From NCBI GenBank assembly GCA_016788585.1, contig JAEURP010000011.1:109156-173155 (forward strand): DNA of 64,000 nucleotides, given 5' to 3'. Positions 51,069-60,144 of this stretch are shown one piece after another (the stretch's first letter is position 1; the number at the start of each line of letters is the position of its first letter). Source of the stretch: Chthonomonas sp. Lineage in GTDB: Bacteria > Armatimonadota > Fimbriimonadia > Fimbriimonadales > Fimbriimonadaceae. The translations under genes and the position numbers were made by a program. A model generated the notes under the pieces. That model was not told the origin of the DNA and made no database searches. It saw only the letters and a list, made by a program, of their open reading frames with translations.

Positions 51069-51896
51069 ATGGCAAATTACACCGCCGCTGACGTAAAGCG
51101 GCTTAGAGAAGAAACGGACGCTCCTATGATGGAGTGCAAGGCAGCGCTTGACGAAGCTAATGGCGACTACGAGCGAGCCAAGGAAATCCTTCGCGAGAAG
51201 GGCAAGGCGGCTGCCGCCAAGCGAGCCGATCGCGCTACGGGCGCAGGCATTGTAGCGGTCGCACACGGTGATGGCGCAGTTGCTGCGGTCGTTGTCGAGA
51301 GCGAGACGGATTTTGTATCCAACAATCCCGACTTCAAGGCTGCCGTTCAAGCGATGGCTGATGTCGTTCTTGCAAGCGGAGCAGCTGGCCTGTCGGTCGA
51401 TGATGCGCTCAAGCTAAGTGGCCCGAACGGAACGCTGCAAGAGGTTATCGAAGGTCTCGTCGGCAAGATTCGCGAGAACATCGTGCTCAAGCAAGTGCTC
51501 AAGCTTACGGGTGGAAGCTACGGTTCCTACGTTCACCACGACGGGAAGCAAGGCGCGATCGTCGAGATGTCGGCAGCGCACGATGAGGTTGGTCGCAACC
51601 TCGGAATGCAGGTTGTTTCGCTTCAGCCAGAGGTCGTCCACAAGGACCACCTCCCGCAAGATCGTCTCGCAAAGGAGCTCGAAATTGAAATCGAGCGAGC
51701 CATGGGCGAAGGCAAGCCTCGCGAAATGGCTGAAAAGATTGCCCAGGGCCGCGTCTCCAAGGAGTTCGTCAAGTCCGCCGCTCTTCTGGAGCAAGGATTC
51801 TTCAAGGATCCGACTAAGTCCGTTGGCGATTACGTGAAGGAAACCGCCGGCGAACTAGAGATCAAGTCATTCCACCGACTGAAAGTCGGCGGATAA
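51069..51896 (+). CDS. tsf: Elongation factor Ts
   Basis: A 275-residue nucleotide-exchange factor for EF-Tu. The UBA-like start (YTAADVKRLREETDAPMMEC, then KAALDEANGDYERAKEILRE) is followed by the core SETDFVSNNPDFKAAVQAMA and the C-terminal SAALLEQGFFKDPTKSV and VGDYV. Both dimer-core segments are present, so the protein is complete. It ends before a strong terminator at 51913 and is cotranscribed with rpsB. Confidence 0.98.
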   Translation: MANYTAADVKRLREETDAPMMECKAALDEANGDYERAKEILREKGKAAAAKRADRATGAGIVAVAHGDGAVAAVVVESETDFVSNNPDFKAAVQAMADVVLASGAAGLSVDDALKLSGPNGTLQEVIEGLVGKIRENIVLKQVLKLTGGSYGSYVHHDGKQGAIVEMSAAHDEVGRNLGMQVVSLQPEVVHKDHLPQDRLAKELEIEIERAMGEGKPREMAEKIAQGRVSKEFVKSAALLEQGFFKDPTKSVGDYVKETAGELEIKSFHRLKVGG

Positions 51897-51912
51897 AACA
51901 TCCTGCGTAAAA

Positions 51913-51945
51913 GCCCACGGCCCTATTGGGCCGTGGGCCTTTTTG
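51913..51945 (+). terminator. Terminator of rpsB-tsf
   Basis: An 11-base-pair GC-rich stem (51913-51923 with 51928-51938), a TATT loop and a CTTTTTG tail form a textbook rho-independent terminator. The convergent gene stops at 51949. Confidence 0.93.
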
Positions 51946-51948
51946 TTC

Positions 51949-53382
51949 TTACACTTCGTCCGTTGCGCCAAAGTTGCCAATGACGATGTCTATGTCCGCG
52001 GCGTCCACTTCGCCGCTGACATCAACATCCGTACTGGTAACCGACGACGAGCCAAAGTCGGCAATTACGGCATCGATGTCGGCGGCATCCACTTCGCCGC
52101 TATCATCAGCGTCCCCATTTGCCATCAATACAGTGCCAAGGTTTGTTGCTCCTCCGGCAGCTGAAAAATTGACAACACGTCTCAGGAACGAAGATCCATC
52201 GAGAATTAGGCTGGCGCTCCCCGACAAATTGCTACCAACCGTGATCGTGATGGGTGTACTCGACGTTTGCGGGCTAACAAAACCACTTTGTACCGTCGTC
52301 GTACCTTGCTTGACAATGTAACTAATCGTACGGGCCAAGGCGAATGAGTTCACTGTATCTCCCAGGTAGAGATCCGTAGAGATGTCGTGCCTTGGGACGG
52401 GCTGCTTCCAGAGAATCGCCTGGTAGCTGAAGGTCGCAGTGCTGAAGGCGTAACCGCTAACGTAATTGTAGATTCCATCGGAGGAAATGCTTTGCGCGTA
52501 ACTGTGGGTGAAACCGCTGGGGAGAACGGCGCTTAGGTCGACCCACGATGCAGACGTTCCACTCCACAATCCAGCACGAGAGACCCCTCCAAAGGTCGCA
52601 AATCCGACCTGCTGCGAACCGGACATGGCTTGGGCGCGGGAGTCCGTCGCGCCAGCTGGGTTAAGATCCACCCAGGAGCCAGCCGTGCCGCTCCAAAGAC
52701 CTGCGTGAAAAACGCCGCCCACGCGGGCCATACCTGTCTGCTGCGATCCTGTCGTAGCGTACAGGTAGGAGCCTGTAGTCCCAGCTGGGCTAATATCTAC
52801 CCACGAGCCAGCTGTGCCGCTCCACAGGCTCGCCCTAGCGACTCCGTCAACCTCAGCATAGCCAACTTGCTGGGAGCCGCTAGCTCCGTAGGCAATAGAC
52901 CGGGTTGACCCGGCGGGGTTAAGGTCAATCCAGGAGGCGGCTGACCCGCTCCACAAGCTGGCTCGGAAAATGCCGCCGACAACTGCATATCCCGCTTGTT
53001 GCGAGCCGCTCAGAGCAAATGCATAAGAATTCGTCGACCCAGCAGGGTTCATGTCAACCCAGGAAGCAGCAGTGCCGGTCCAGACGCTGGCTCGGTAAGC
53101 CGCATTCACGAGTGCATACCCCACTTGCACCATGCCGCTCGCAGCTGTTGCGTACGACCCGCTAGACCCGGCTGGGTTAAGATCGACCCACGACGCAGCC
53201 GTGCCGTTCCAAATACTGGCGTGAACTTGACTATTGATAGTAACGTACCCGGCTTGAAGTGAGCCACTAGAGCCGCGCGCAATCGACTCCGTTGGGCCTG
53301 AAGGGTGGAGGTTTGTCACCGTCCACGACGCTTGAGCCGCAACCGACATGGCGGCCAATAATGTAATAGATGCTCTTCTCAT
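51949..53382 (-). CDS. Secreted repeat protein with C-terminal dockerin-like repeats
   Basis: A 477-residue protein starting MRRASITLLAAMSVAAQASW, a signal peptide; the ATG at 53382 is preferred to a GTG at 53391. Residues about 40-295 are six repeats of 43 residues with the pattern SGSQQVGYA...ASLWSGTAASWVD, resembling HAF-type extracellular repeats. A beta-rich part follows, and the C-terminus has two dockerin-like repeats (GDADDSGEVDAADIDAVIAD and DVDVSGEVDAADIDIVIGNF). The repeats lie at 52501-53268 and differ enough at codon level to be old. Role outside the cell unknown. Confidence 0.78.
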   Translation of the reverse strand: MRRASITLLAAMSVAAQASWTVTNLHPSGPTESIARGSSGSLQAGYVTINSQVHASIWNGTAASWVDLNPAGSSGSYATAASGMVQVGYALVNAAYRASVWTGTAASWVDMNPAGSTNSYAFALSGSQQAGYAVVGGIFRASLWSGSAASWIDLNPAGSTRSIAYGASGSQQVGYAEVDGVARASLWSGTAGSWVDISPAGTTGSYLYATTGSQQTGMARVGGVFHAGLWSGTAGSWVDLNPAGATDSRAQAMSGSQQVGFATFGGVSRAGLWSGTSASWVDLSAVLPSGFTHSYAQSISSDGIYNYVSGYAFSTATFSYQAILWKQPVPRHDISTDLYLGDTVNSFALARTISYIVKQGTTTVQSGFVSPQTSSTPITITVGSNLSGSASLILDGSSFLRRVVNFSAAGGATNLGTVLMANGDADDSGEVDAADIDAVIADFGSSSVTSTDVDVSGEVDAADIDIVIGNFGATDEV

Positions 53383-53549
53383 GATGCTCACTTCTCTAGT
53401 ACCCTGTCAGGAAACATTGAAGCTCAAAGAGCAAATTCCTGTCACCCCAACACATTCTACAAGGATTTCCGCCGTGTGCCAAAAAAACCCTTCGGTAAGG
53501 GGACGTGATCGGGACACCGTTCACAGTGAATTCGAGTACAGTCTTGCAG

Positions 53550-53699
53550 ATGAAGCGGCTAAGCAAGAAGGAGATTCAGGAGCGTATTCAGAAACTGAAA
53601 GACGCGCCCGCCCAAGAGAATGGGCCACCGATGACCCACGTCGAGAAGCAACTCTCGCCGCAACGCAACTCCAAGCGCATCCGCAAGAAAGGAGTCTAA
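53550..53699 (+). CDS. Small basic protein (49 residues), function unknown
   Basis: Starts MKRLSKKEIQERIQKLKDAP and ends RNSKRIRKKGV: a Lys/Arg-rich helix with a basic tail, possibly nucleic-acid-binding. The ATG at 53550 begins the charged helix; the frame upstream (to 53505) is less plausible. It lies between two minus-strand genes, 4 bases from the convergent carboxyltransferase. With no recognisable family it may be a real small protein or chance; moderate to low confidence. Confidence 0.4.
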   Translation: MKRLSKKEIQERIQKLKDAPAQENGPPMTHVEKQLSPQRNSKRIRKKGV

Positions 53700-53702
53700 G
53701 GA

Positions 53703-55301
53703 TCACATCCTGAATACGCCGAACTTCAGCTCGCTCACCGGAGCATTGCGGCTCGCCTCGATTCCTAATGCAAGCACTTTGCGCGTGTCCACGGGGTCGA
53801 TGATGCCGTCGTCCCATAGCCTCGCCGAAGCGTAGTAGCAACTGGACTCCTCGGCGTATTTCGCTAGAGTTGGGGCTCTGAACTCGTCCTGTTCGGCCTG
53901 GCTCATCTCAACTCCAGAGTCGAGTTTCACCTGAAGGAGCACGTTCGAAGCCTGTTCCCCCCCCATCACGCTTATTCTCGCGTTGGGCCACATCCAAAGC
54001 TGCCTGGGTTGATAGGCGCGGCCGCACATTCCGTAGTTTCCGGCGCCGTAGCTGCCGCCGATGATCACGGTGAACTTCGGAACATTGGCGGTCGAGACCG
54101 CCGTCACGAGCTTCGCGCCGTTTTTCGCGATACCCTCGTTCTCGTAGCGCTTGCCGACCATAAATCCGGTGATGTTCTGCAGGAAAACGAGCGGAATGCC
54201 GCGCTGGCAGCAGAGCTCGATGAAGTGCGCGCCCTTCAAAGCGCTTTCCGAGAAGAGAATTCCGTCGTTTGCGATGACGCCCGCGAGGTGCCCTTCGAAG
54301 CGCGCGAAGCCGCAGATGAGCGTCGTGCCGTATCGGGGCTTGAATTCGTGAAATTTCGAGCCATCCACAAGCCGCGCCAGTACCTCGCGCATGTTCATGG
54401 GGGTCTTTCCGTCGCTCGGCACGAGTGAATAGAGATCGTCCACCGCGTAAACCGGGTCTTCGAGAGCCACAGGCTCTCCTAAACTCTTGCTCACAACCGG
54501 TCCAAGAGACTCGATGATGTTTCGCAGGATAGAAATCGCGTGGTCGTCGTTTTCGGCCATGTGGTCGGCCACGCCGCTCAGTCGCGTATGAACGTCCGCG
54601 CCGCCGAGCTCCTCGGCGGAGACAACTTCGCCGGTCGCGGCCTTCACCAAAGGGGGGCCGCCCAGGAAAATGGTGCCGGTTCCCTTCACGATCACGGCTT
54701 CGTCGCTCATCGCGGGCACGTACGCGCCGCCTGCGGTGCAGGAGCCCATCACAGCGGCGATCTGCGGGATGCCCGCCGCGCTCATTTGAGCTTGGTTATA
54801 GAAGATGCGCCCGAAGTGCTCGCGGTCCGGGAAAACTTCGCTCTGCAAAGGCAAAAAAGCACCACCGCTGTCCACCAAATAAAGGCACGGCAGGTTGTTT
54901 TCGAGCGCGATTTCCTGCGCGCGGAGGTGTTTCTTCACCGTCATCGGGAAGTAAGTGCCGCCTTTCACGGTGGCGTCGTTGGCAACAATCAGGCATTCGC
55001 GCCCGTGCACGCGACCCACGCCGGTCACGACGCCAGCGCCGGGGGCCTCATCGCCATACATGCCACCTGCGGCAAGAGTGCTGAACTCCAAAAAGGGGCT
55101 GCCGTCGTCGAGCAGGGCGTCGATCCGCTCGCGCGCGAGCATCTTCCCGCGCTTCTTATGCTTCTCGATGGCCGCTTCCCCGCCGCCCATCATCGCCTTG
55201 CCCATCTTCTCGCGATATTGGGCCATTACCGCGTCCATCGAGGCGCGATTGGCTTTATGCTCGTCGTCGTGCAGGTTGACGGCGGAGGGCAGGGTTTCCA
55301 T
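53703..55301 (-). CDS. Acyl-CoA carboxylase carboxyltransferase subunit, MccB-like
   Basis: A 532-residue protein. It moves a carboxyl group from biotin to an acyl-CoA. The sequence pattern [20 protein letters not shown], then [40 protein letters not shown] and [19 protein letters not shown] is closest to 3-methylcrotonyl-CoA carboxylase beta; the second oxyanion-hole half is near [13 protein letters not shown], with [14 protein letters not shown] in the second domain. The biotin carboxylase/carrier subunit is not in the window, so the substrate (methylcrotonyl-, propionyl- or other CoA) is not fixed. Length matches MccB (about 535). Confidence 0.88.
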   Translation of the reverse strand: METLPSAVNLHDDEHKANRASMDAVMAQYREKMGKAMMGGGEAAIEKHKKRGKMLARERIDALLDDGSPFLEFSTLAAGGMYGDEAPGAGVVTGVGRVHGRECLIVANDATVKGGTYFPMTVKKHLRAQEIALENNLPCLYLVDSGGAFLPLQSEVFPDREHFGRIFYNQAQMSAAGIPQIAAVMGSCTAGGAYVPAMSDEAVIVKGTGTIFLGGPPLVKAATGEVVSAEELGGADVHTRLSGVADHMAENDDHAISILRNIIESLGPVVSKSLGEPVALEDPVYAVDDLYSLVPSDGKTPMNMREVLARLVDGSKFHEFKPRYGTTLICGFARFEGHLAGVIANDGILFSESALKGAHFIELCCQRGIPLVFLQNITGFMVGKRYENEGIAKNGAKLVTAVSTANVPKFTVIIGGSYGAGNYGMCGRAYQPRQLWMWPNARISVMGGEQASNVLLQVKLDSGVEMSQAEQDEFRAPTLAKYAEESSCYYASARLWDDGIIDPVDTRKVLALGIEASRNAPVSELKFGVFRM

Positions 55302-55318
55302 TGTGGAGAGGATACCTA

Positions 55319-55344
55319 CGAGTTCGGAGTTGTGAGTTCAGAGT
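55319..55344. repeat. Dispersed copy of the GAGTTCGGAGTT repeat
   Basis: GAGTTCGGAGTT (55320-55331), followed by TGAGTTC, repeats the sequence found twice in tandem at 33623-33650. It lies in the 100-base gap between the divergent carboxyltransferase and DUF1330 genes. It may be a short intergenic repeat family of this genome. Confidence 0.6.
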
Positions 55345-55401
55345 CGAGAGTGGGCAAAATCCGACTTACAGCGTTGTCACTAGCTAGCGCATACTTGTTG
55401 C

Positions 55402-55737
55402 ATGGCGGCCTACATCATCGCTCGCATCTCGATTCACGAACCCCAACGCTACACTGAGTACACCAAGAGAACTCCCCCTGTGCTTCACCAATATGGCGGG
55501 CGATTTGTGGCAAGAGGTAGCGATGTCACTACACTTGAGGGCCCAACTGAGACGCGCAGAATTGTCGTGCTCGAATTTGCAGATGCAGACTCGGCCAAGG
55601 CCTTCTACTTCTCGCCTGAATACACTGAGATACGCGCACACCGCGATGCCTCAAGCGACGCCGAGTTTATTATCGTCGAGGGCTATCCCGAGGAAGAGTG
55701 GGCCGCCGCACTTGCTGCGTCTCAGGCTGTTCCCTGA
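55402..55737 (+). CDS. DUF1330 family protein
   Basis: A 111-residue protein with a dimeric alpha-beta barrel-like fold. AAYIIARISIHEPQRYTEYT (residues 2-21), LEGPTETRRIVVLEFADADS and KAFYFSPEYTEIRAHRDASS are DUF1330 hallmarks. The biochemical role of the family is unknown. The 100 bases upstream carry a dispersed GAGTTCGGAGTT repeat. It is the first plus-strand gene of the run to 58689 and possibly separately expressed. Confidence 0.88.
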   Translation: MAAYIIARISIHEPQRYTEYTKRTPPVLHQYGGRFVARGSDVTTLEGPTETRRIVVLEFADADSAKAFYFSPEYTEIRAHRDASSDAEFIIVEGYPEEEWAAALAASQAVP

Positions 55738-55803
55738 GACTGTCGAGCTTGTACCAATGATGGGCTCGTTTTGGCGGCCAAATATTGGAACTCCAGTAAA
55801 CTT

Positions 55804-56715
55804 ATGATGTTGAGCAATATGATGAGAGTCTTAGTTGGAGTCGATGGAGAAGGTAGCTTTTGGCAAGTTGTCGAGTATGTAAAGCGGCTAGCCTTTGATC
55901 AAGTCGAGATTGACCTCGTACGCGTTGTCGAGTCCATTCTGCCGGATAAGTCGACACCCGAACTACCAGCCGATCACCCTCTGGCCAGCTATTACCGCAT
56001 GCAGGCGAAGTCGGCGCAAGAGATGCTTGATGCTGCTCAGGCAGCCCTTGCCAAAGACGGCATTCCGGCGCGGACTTTCTTGTACTATGGAGACGCAGCA
56101 CGTGAAATCGTCTCGCATGCTGACAGGGAGTCTTGTGATCTCATCACAGTCCGATCGAGTTCAAAGGGCAAATGGGGATCGCTGTTCTTCGGTAGCGTTT
56201 CGAAAGGCGTCCTGATTGGCTCAAACAAGAGCACTCTCATTGTCAAGGCTCCGCCACCGCCCACCGACAAACTGACTGCCGTGCTCGCGACTGACCATTC
56301 ACCCTACTTCAACCGATGCCTAGAAATACTCGTCGCGATCGCTCCAAAGGGCATCGGCCGCATGATCGCCATGACCTCCACGGCACCGGCAAAACTTGTG
56401 CACGCGCTCCTGGGCAAGACAAGTGGACTGGGCGACCTCACAGCGGCGACAATGGACGAAGAGGCAGCCAACAACGCCCTTTGCGAGAAGCTCCGAGAGA
56501 AATTCCCAAACTGCTACTCTGTCATTAAGGAGAATGATCCTGCGGAGGCGATTGCGGAGACGATGAAAGAGGCGTCGGCCGATTTGCTCATCATGGGTGC
56601 TCAAGGTCACGGCTATTTCGAGCGCTTGCGTCTTGGAAGCCAGTCCTTTCACCAGGTAGTGAACACGCCGCATAACGTTCTTATTCTGCGACTGCCAAGC
56701 GAAAAAGGGAGTTAG
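55804..56715 (+). CDS. Tandem universal stress protein (two UspA domains)
   Basis: A 303-residue protein. Domain 1 (from MRVLVGVDGEGSF) and domain 2 (from AVLATDHSPYFNR) each show the UspA fold. Domain 2 ends in LLIMGAQGHGYFERLRLGS, matching the ATP-binding Gly motif (GxxG, spaced GS); domain 1 has a weaker version (DLITVRSSSKGKWGSLFF). Several Met codons open the frame (55771, 55804, 55819), and 55819 (MMRVLVGV) is also possible. A stress-adaptation role is known for the family but the mechanism is unclear. Confidence 0.85.
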   Translation: MMLSNMMRVLVGVDGEGSFWQVVEYVKRLAFDQVEIDLVRVVESILPDKSTPELPADHPLASYYRMQAKSAQEMLDAAQAALAKDGIPARTFLYYGDAAREIVSHADRESCDLITVRSSSKGKWGSLFFGSVSKGVLIGSNKSTLIVKAPPPPTDKLTAVLATDHSPYFNRCLEILVAIAPKGIGRMIAMTSTAPAKLVHALLGKTSGLGDLTAATMDEEAANNALCEKLREKFPNCYSVIKENDPAEAIAETMKEASADLLIMGAQGHGYFERLRLGSQSFHQVVNTPHNVLILRLPSEKGS

Positions 56716-56763
56716 ATTCCCGGACAAGGCTATGGGAGCCGGGCGGGTATCCTCGTAGGACCG

Positions 56764-57642
56764 ATGTCCATCTTAGTCAACAAGAATTCCAAGGTTCTCG
56801 TCGCAGGTATGACGGGCCGCGAAGGTTCGTTTCATACCGGTCAAATGATTGAGTACGGTACGAATGTCGTCGCCGGCGTCACCCCTGGAAAGGGTGGACA
56901 AGAACTGATGGGCGTTCCTATATTCGACACGGCCGAAGAAGCCGTCGCAAGAACGGGCGCGGACGCTGCGCTGATCTTTGTTCCTGCGCCCTTCGCCGCC
57001 GATAGCGTTCTCGAGATCGAAGCCGCCGGCGTACCTTTCATCTGCTTAATCACCGAGGGCCTGCCCATCCTGGATTCGTTGCGCATCGTCAATCGCCTCA
57101 AAGCAAACGGCACGAGCAAACTCCTAGGCGGCAACTGCGCGGGCATCATCACCCCCGGCGAGTGCAAGATGGGCATCATGCCGGGCCATATTTTCGCCCC
57201 CGGCCCCATCGGTATGGTCTCTCGCTCTGGCACCCTCACCTACGAGATCGTTTGGGAACTAACCCAAGCCGGACTCGGGCAAACCACTTGCGTCGGCATC
57301 GGCGGCGATCCCCTGCCGGGCATCCGTTTCCGCGAGACTCTTGAGATGTTTGAAGCTGATCCAGCGACGCAAGCCGTGGTCATGGTCGGCGAGATCGGCG
57401 GTTCCGACGAGGAAGAAGGCGCTGAGTTCATTAAGACCATGAAGAAGCCGGTCGTCAGCTTCATCAGTGGTCGAACGGCTCCTCCTGGCAAGCGAATGGG
57501 GCACGCCGGCGCGATCATCAGCGGCGGTACCGGAACACCCCAGGGCAAGGTCGACGCTTTGCTCGCGGCCGGCGCAAAGGTTGCCGATAAGACCAGCGAT
57601 GTGCCTGGGCTGATCAAAGAAGCGCTCGCAGTAAGAGCCTAG
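56764..57642 (+). CDS. sucD: Succinyl-CoA synthetase alpha subunit
   Basis: A 292-residue protein. It carries the active His and the CoA-binding site of the TCA-cycle enzyme. [20 protein letters not shown] (residues 11-30) is the CoA-binding start; [20 protein letters not shown] and [14 protein letters not shown] follow, the last with the phosphorylated His. The partner sucC is not adjacent, which is unusual for this operon. The stop is followed immediately by the TTG start of a cysteine desulfurase gene. Confidence 0.95.
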   Translation: MSILVNKNSKVLVAGMTGREGSFHTGQMIEYGTNVVAGVTPGKGGQELMGVPIFDTAEEAVARTGADAALIFVPAPFAADSVLEIEAAGVPFICLITEGLPILDSLRIVNRLKANGTSKLLGGNCAGIITPGECKMGIMPGHIFAPGPIGMVSRSGTLTYEIVWELTQAGLGQTTCVGIGGDPLPGIRFRETLEMFEADPATQAVVMVGEIGGSDEEEGAEFIKTMKKPVVSFISGRTAPPGKRMGHAGAIISGGTGTPQGKVDALLAAGAKVADKTSDVPGLIKEALAVRA

Positions 57643-58689
57643 TTGAAACCCGAAAACTACTTCGACCACGCCTCCACGACCTTCCTCTTGCCGGAAGCGC
57701 GCGATGCGATGATGCCTTGGCTCTCTTGCGCCAACCCTCACTCCTTACATGAAATGGGGCGCGACGCCATGGACAAGGTTGAGGACTGTCGATCCCGTTG
57801 CGCCATGGCCCTCGGCGCCGACGATCCCTCGCAGATCATCTTCACGAGTGGCGCAACTGAGTCTAACAATTGGATTGCCCACCTCTTTCGCGATGGCCTT
57901 GCGATCTCGCCCTTCGAGCACAGCAGCATGCGAGAACCGGCTCTGCACTATGGCGCGCAGGTACTGATAAACCGTGGGTATCAACTAGAAGCCCTTCCGT
58001 CGGCGTTGGTTCAGTGCGTGATGCTGGTGAATAACGAAACAGGAGCAATCCTGAGCCCGCCGCCCGGGCTCCCAATTCACAGCGACCTCACTCAAGCCAT
58101 TGGCAAAGTCCCGTTAGGTTTGGGCGACCTTGCGTTTGCTTCTCTCAGCGGACACAAGTTTGGCGGCCCAAAGGGGGTCGGCTTGCTCTATGCGCGCGAT
58201 ACTTTTGCCTTGAGACCTTTCCACTATGGCGGCGAACACGAGCTTGGACTCCGGGCTGGAACGCTCAACGTAGCCGGAATTGTCGGCCTCGCCTCCGCTC
58301 TTGAGCAGTCGACAGCGCACCTCGAAAACACCTCTCGCCACTTTGAGATGCTAGGCGCCACGATATTAGATGAACTGAAGGGCATTGAATTCGAAATCAA
58401 CACGCCGACCTCGAGTTCGCCTGCCATTCTGAATCTCAGCTTCCCCAGCGTCTTGGGAGAGTCACTGGTTGTCGAACTCGATGCTGAAGGATTTGGCATT
58501 AGCAGTGGTGCCGCTTGTAGCAGCCGCTCGAATGATCCGAGTCATGTACTAACGGCCATGGGATACTCAAACGAACGGATTCGCGGTAGCATCCGGATCA
58601 GTTTTGGACCAAGTAACACCCTCGAATCTGCCCAAGCCTTGGCTAAGGCATTGCGGGTGGCTGTTCACAGGCTTCGCCAAGGGACCTAA
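57643..58689 (+). CDS. Cysteine desulfurase (NifS/IscS family)
   Basis: A 348-residue PLP enzyme that removes sulfur from cysteine for Fe-S clusters or thio-tRNAs. NYFDHASTTFLLPEARDAM starts the fold, LSGHKFGGPKG holds the PLP Lys172, and SSGAACSSRS holds the active Cys292. It is shorter than IscS (about 400), closest in size to class I small types. Start is a TTG directly after the sucD stop (TAG-TTG), with no other Met upstream in frame. No iscU or mnmA partner is adjacent. Confidence 0.93.
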   Translation: MKPENYFDHASTTFLLPEARDAMMPWLSCANPHSLHEMGRDAMDKVEDCRSRCAMALGADDPSQIIFTSGATESNNWIAHLFRDGLAISPFEHSSMREPALHYGAQVLINRGYQLEALPSALVQCVMLVNNETGAILSPPPGLPIHSDLTQAIGKVPLGLGDLAFASLSGHKFGGPKGVGLLYARDTFALRPFHYGGEHELGLRAGTLNVAGIVGLASALEQSTAHLENTSRHFEMLGATILDELKGIEFEINTPTSSSPAILNLSFPSVLGESLVVELDAEGFGISSGAACSSRSNDPSHVLTAMGYSNERIRGSIRISFGPSNTLESAQALAKALRVAVHRLRQGT

Positions 58690-58989
58690 TCTGGTATTTG
58701 TTTGTGGAGCCCTCTGTAACATCGCCCAACTAGCTCCCGTCTAAGAACTTTGGCACGAAGCTTGCTTTCAGGTTCGCGTGCCCTCTGACGACAACTTTTT
58801 TTGGATTTTTCTTGACAGATTGTTCAAAAACTGTTATTCGTAACAGAGTGCCATCGTTTTTGATGCAATGAAGACAGGCCTTTTGCCCAAAGGCTGCCGC
58901 ACATTGGACCGAATAGACGTACATACGTTGTAGGCCCAAATCTTCCGCATCTAAAGTGGTGAATTAGGTTACAGGAAACATAGAATTAC
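58690..58989 (+). promoter_or_regulatory. rpoD upstream region: promoter and TTCG hairpin
   Basis: In this 300-base stretch TTGACA (58812-58817) and TATTCG (58835-58840) are 17 bases apart, a good housekeeping-type promoter, though the -10 is weak. Overlapping the -10, CTGTTA and TAACAG (58831-58846) form a perfect six-base-pair stem closed by TTCG, a very stable tetraloop in RNA. About 144 bases then remain to the rpoD start, so a long leader is likely. No gene is supported here. Confidence 0.55.
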
Positions 58990-60132
58990 ATGCCAGTGGA
59001 AAATGGATTGCAGCCACAGGTTCGGCGGGGTAAGCCCATCACCGTTCGAACAGCAGGTCGGTCGAATTATAGTTCGGCCGCTGCCCACGTATTGGTGGAT
59101 GACACCACCGAGCCCGTCGATGACGAACTTCTCGATTTAGCCGAGGCTGAGGAAGAAGCCGAGGCCGAGGCTACCGAGCGCCCGCATGACGACAGCGAAG
59201 AGCTGGAAATGTGGATGCGCCAAACGCGTCGCGCTCACCTGCTTACGCCAGCCCAAGAAGAAGACCTCGCCAAGAAGGTCCAGGCTCGCGATTTGCTCGA
59301 GACCGGAAAGCTCAAGGAACTCGGAAAGCTCCTCAATTTGAGCGACGCTGAACTTGCCGATGAATGGACTCAGAAGGACATCATAAAGCAAGGTAAAGAA
59401 GCAAAGCGCCATTTGATTGAGTCGAACCTTCGACTCGTGGTTTCGATCGCCAAGAAGTACAACGCCCGTGGCATTCCCCTCGCAGACCTTATTCAAGAAG
59501 GCAATTTAGGGTTGATTCGCGCGGTCGAAAAGTTTGACTGGCGCAAGGGTTTCCGATTCAGCACCTATGCCACTTGGTGGATCCGCCGTGCTATCGCCCG
59601 TGCGATCATCAACCAGGGTCGAACCATTCGAATTCCGGTCTACGTTGCGGAGCTGATCAACAAGGTCATGAAGACCGCGAATCAGTTGCAGCAAGAGCTT
59701 CATCGCGAGCCGACGCCAGAAGAGGTGGCCGAGAAGGTCAACATGTCGCCGGACCGCGTTCAAGAAATGATGCGCGTCGCCGTCGAACCACTTTCCCTCG
59801 AAACTCCGGTCGGCGAGAAAGACAATTCAAGCATTGGGGACTTCGTGCCATCTACAGGCATGCCATCGCCAGGTGACGTCACGTGGGGCCTCATTCGCCG
59901 TGAGGAGATCGATGGAATCCTTGGTCAACTCACCATGCGAGAGCGAGACGTAGTACGCCTCCGCTTTGGTCTTGACGATGGTCGCTCGCGAACGCTCGAA
60001 GAAGTCGGTTCGGCCTTGAATGTTACGCGAGAGCGCGTCCGACAAATCGAACTGCGAGCCATGAAGAAGCTTCGACACATCGGTTCCGAAATGTCCTCGA
60101 AGGGCTTCGCAATGACCCCAACGCCAAACTAA
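58990..60132 (+). CDS. rpoD: Primary RNA polymerase sigma factor (sigma70, SigA/RpoD)
   Basis: A 380-residue protein. It directs transcription of housekeeping genes. The N-terminal 75 residues are acidic (EAEEEAEAEATERPHDDSEE). Region 1.2 (MWMRQTRRAHLLTPAQEEDL), region 2 (HLIESNLRLVVSIAKKYNAR, then LADLIQEGNLGLIRAVEKFD and RFSTYATWWIRRAIARAI), region 3 (EPTPEEVAEKVNMSPDRVQE) and region 4 (RERDVVRLRFGLDDGRSRTL, then EEVGSALNVTRERVRQIE) are complete. There is no large region 1.1 insert as in proteobacteria. It is transcribed alone and ends at a strong terminator. Confidence 0.98.
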   Translation: MPVENGLQPQVRRGKPITVRTAGRSNYSSAAAHVLVDDTTEPVDDELLDLAEAEEEAEAEATERPHDDSEELEMWMRQTRRAHLLTPAQEEDLAKKVQARDLLETGKLKELGKLLNLSDAELADEWTQKDIIKQGKEAKRHLIESNLRLVVSIAKKYNARGIPLADLIQEGNLGLIRAVEKFDWRKGFRFSTYATWWIRRAIARAIINQGRTIRIPVYVAELINKVMKTANQLQQELHREPTPEEVAEKVNMSPDRVQEMMRVAVEPLSLETPVGEKDNSSIGDFVPSTGMPSPGDVTWGLIRREEIDGILGQLTMRERDVVRLRFGLDDGRSRTLEEVGSALNVTRERVRQIELRAMKKLRHIGSEMSSKGFAMTPTPN

Positions 60133-60144
60133 GATCGAACTGAG

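Noticed and set aside
50256..51350. Minus-strand 364-residue frame
   Set aside because: Antisense to rpsB and tsf; low-complexity Ser/Phe/Arg composition.
54540..55457. Plus-strand 305-residue frame
   Set aside because: Antisense to the carboxyltransferase gene, which has unambiguous motifs.
58730..58939. Minus-strand 69-residue frame upstream of rpoD
   Set aside because: It covers the rpoD promoter and hairpin, has no family match and no ribosome site; probably chance.
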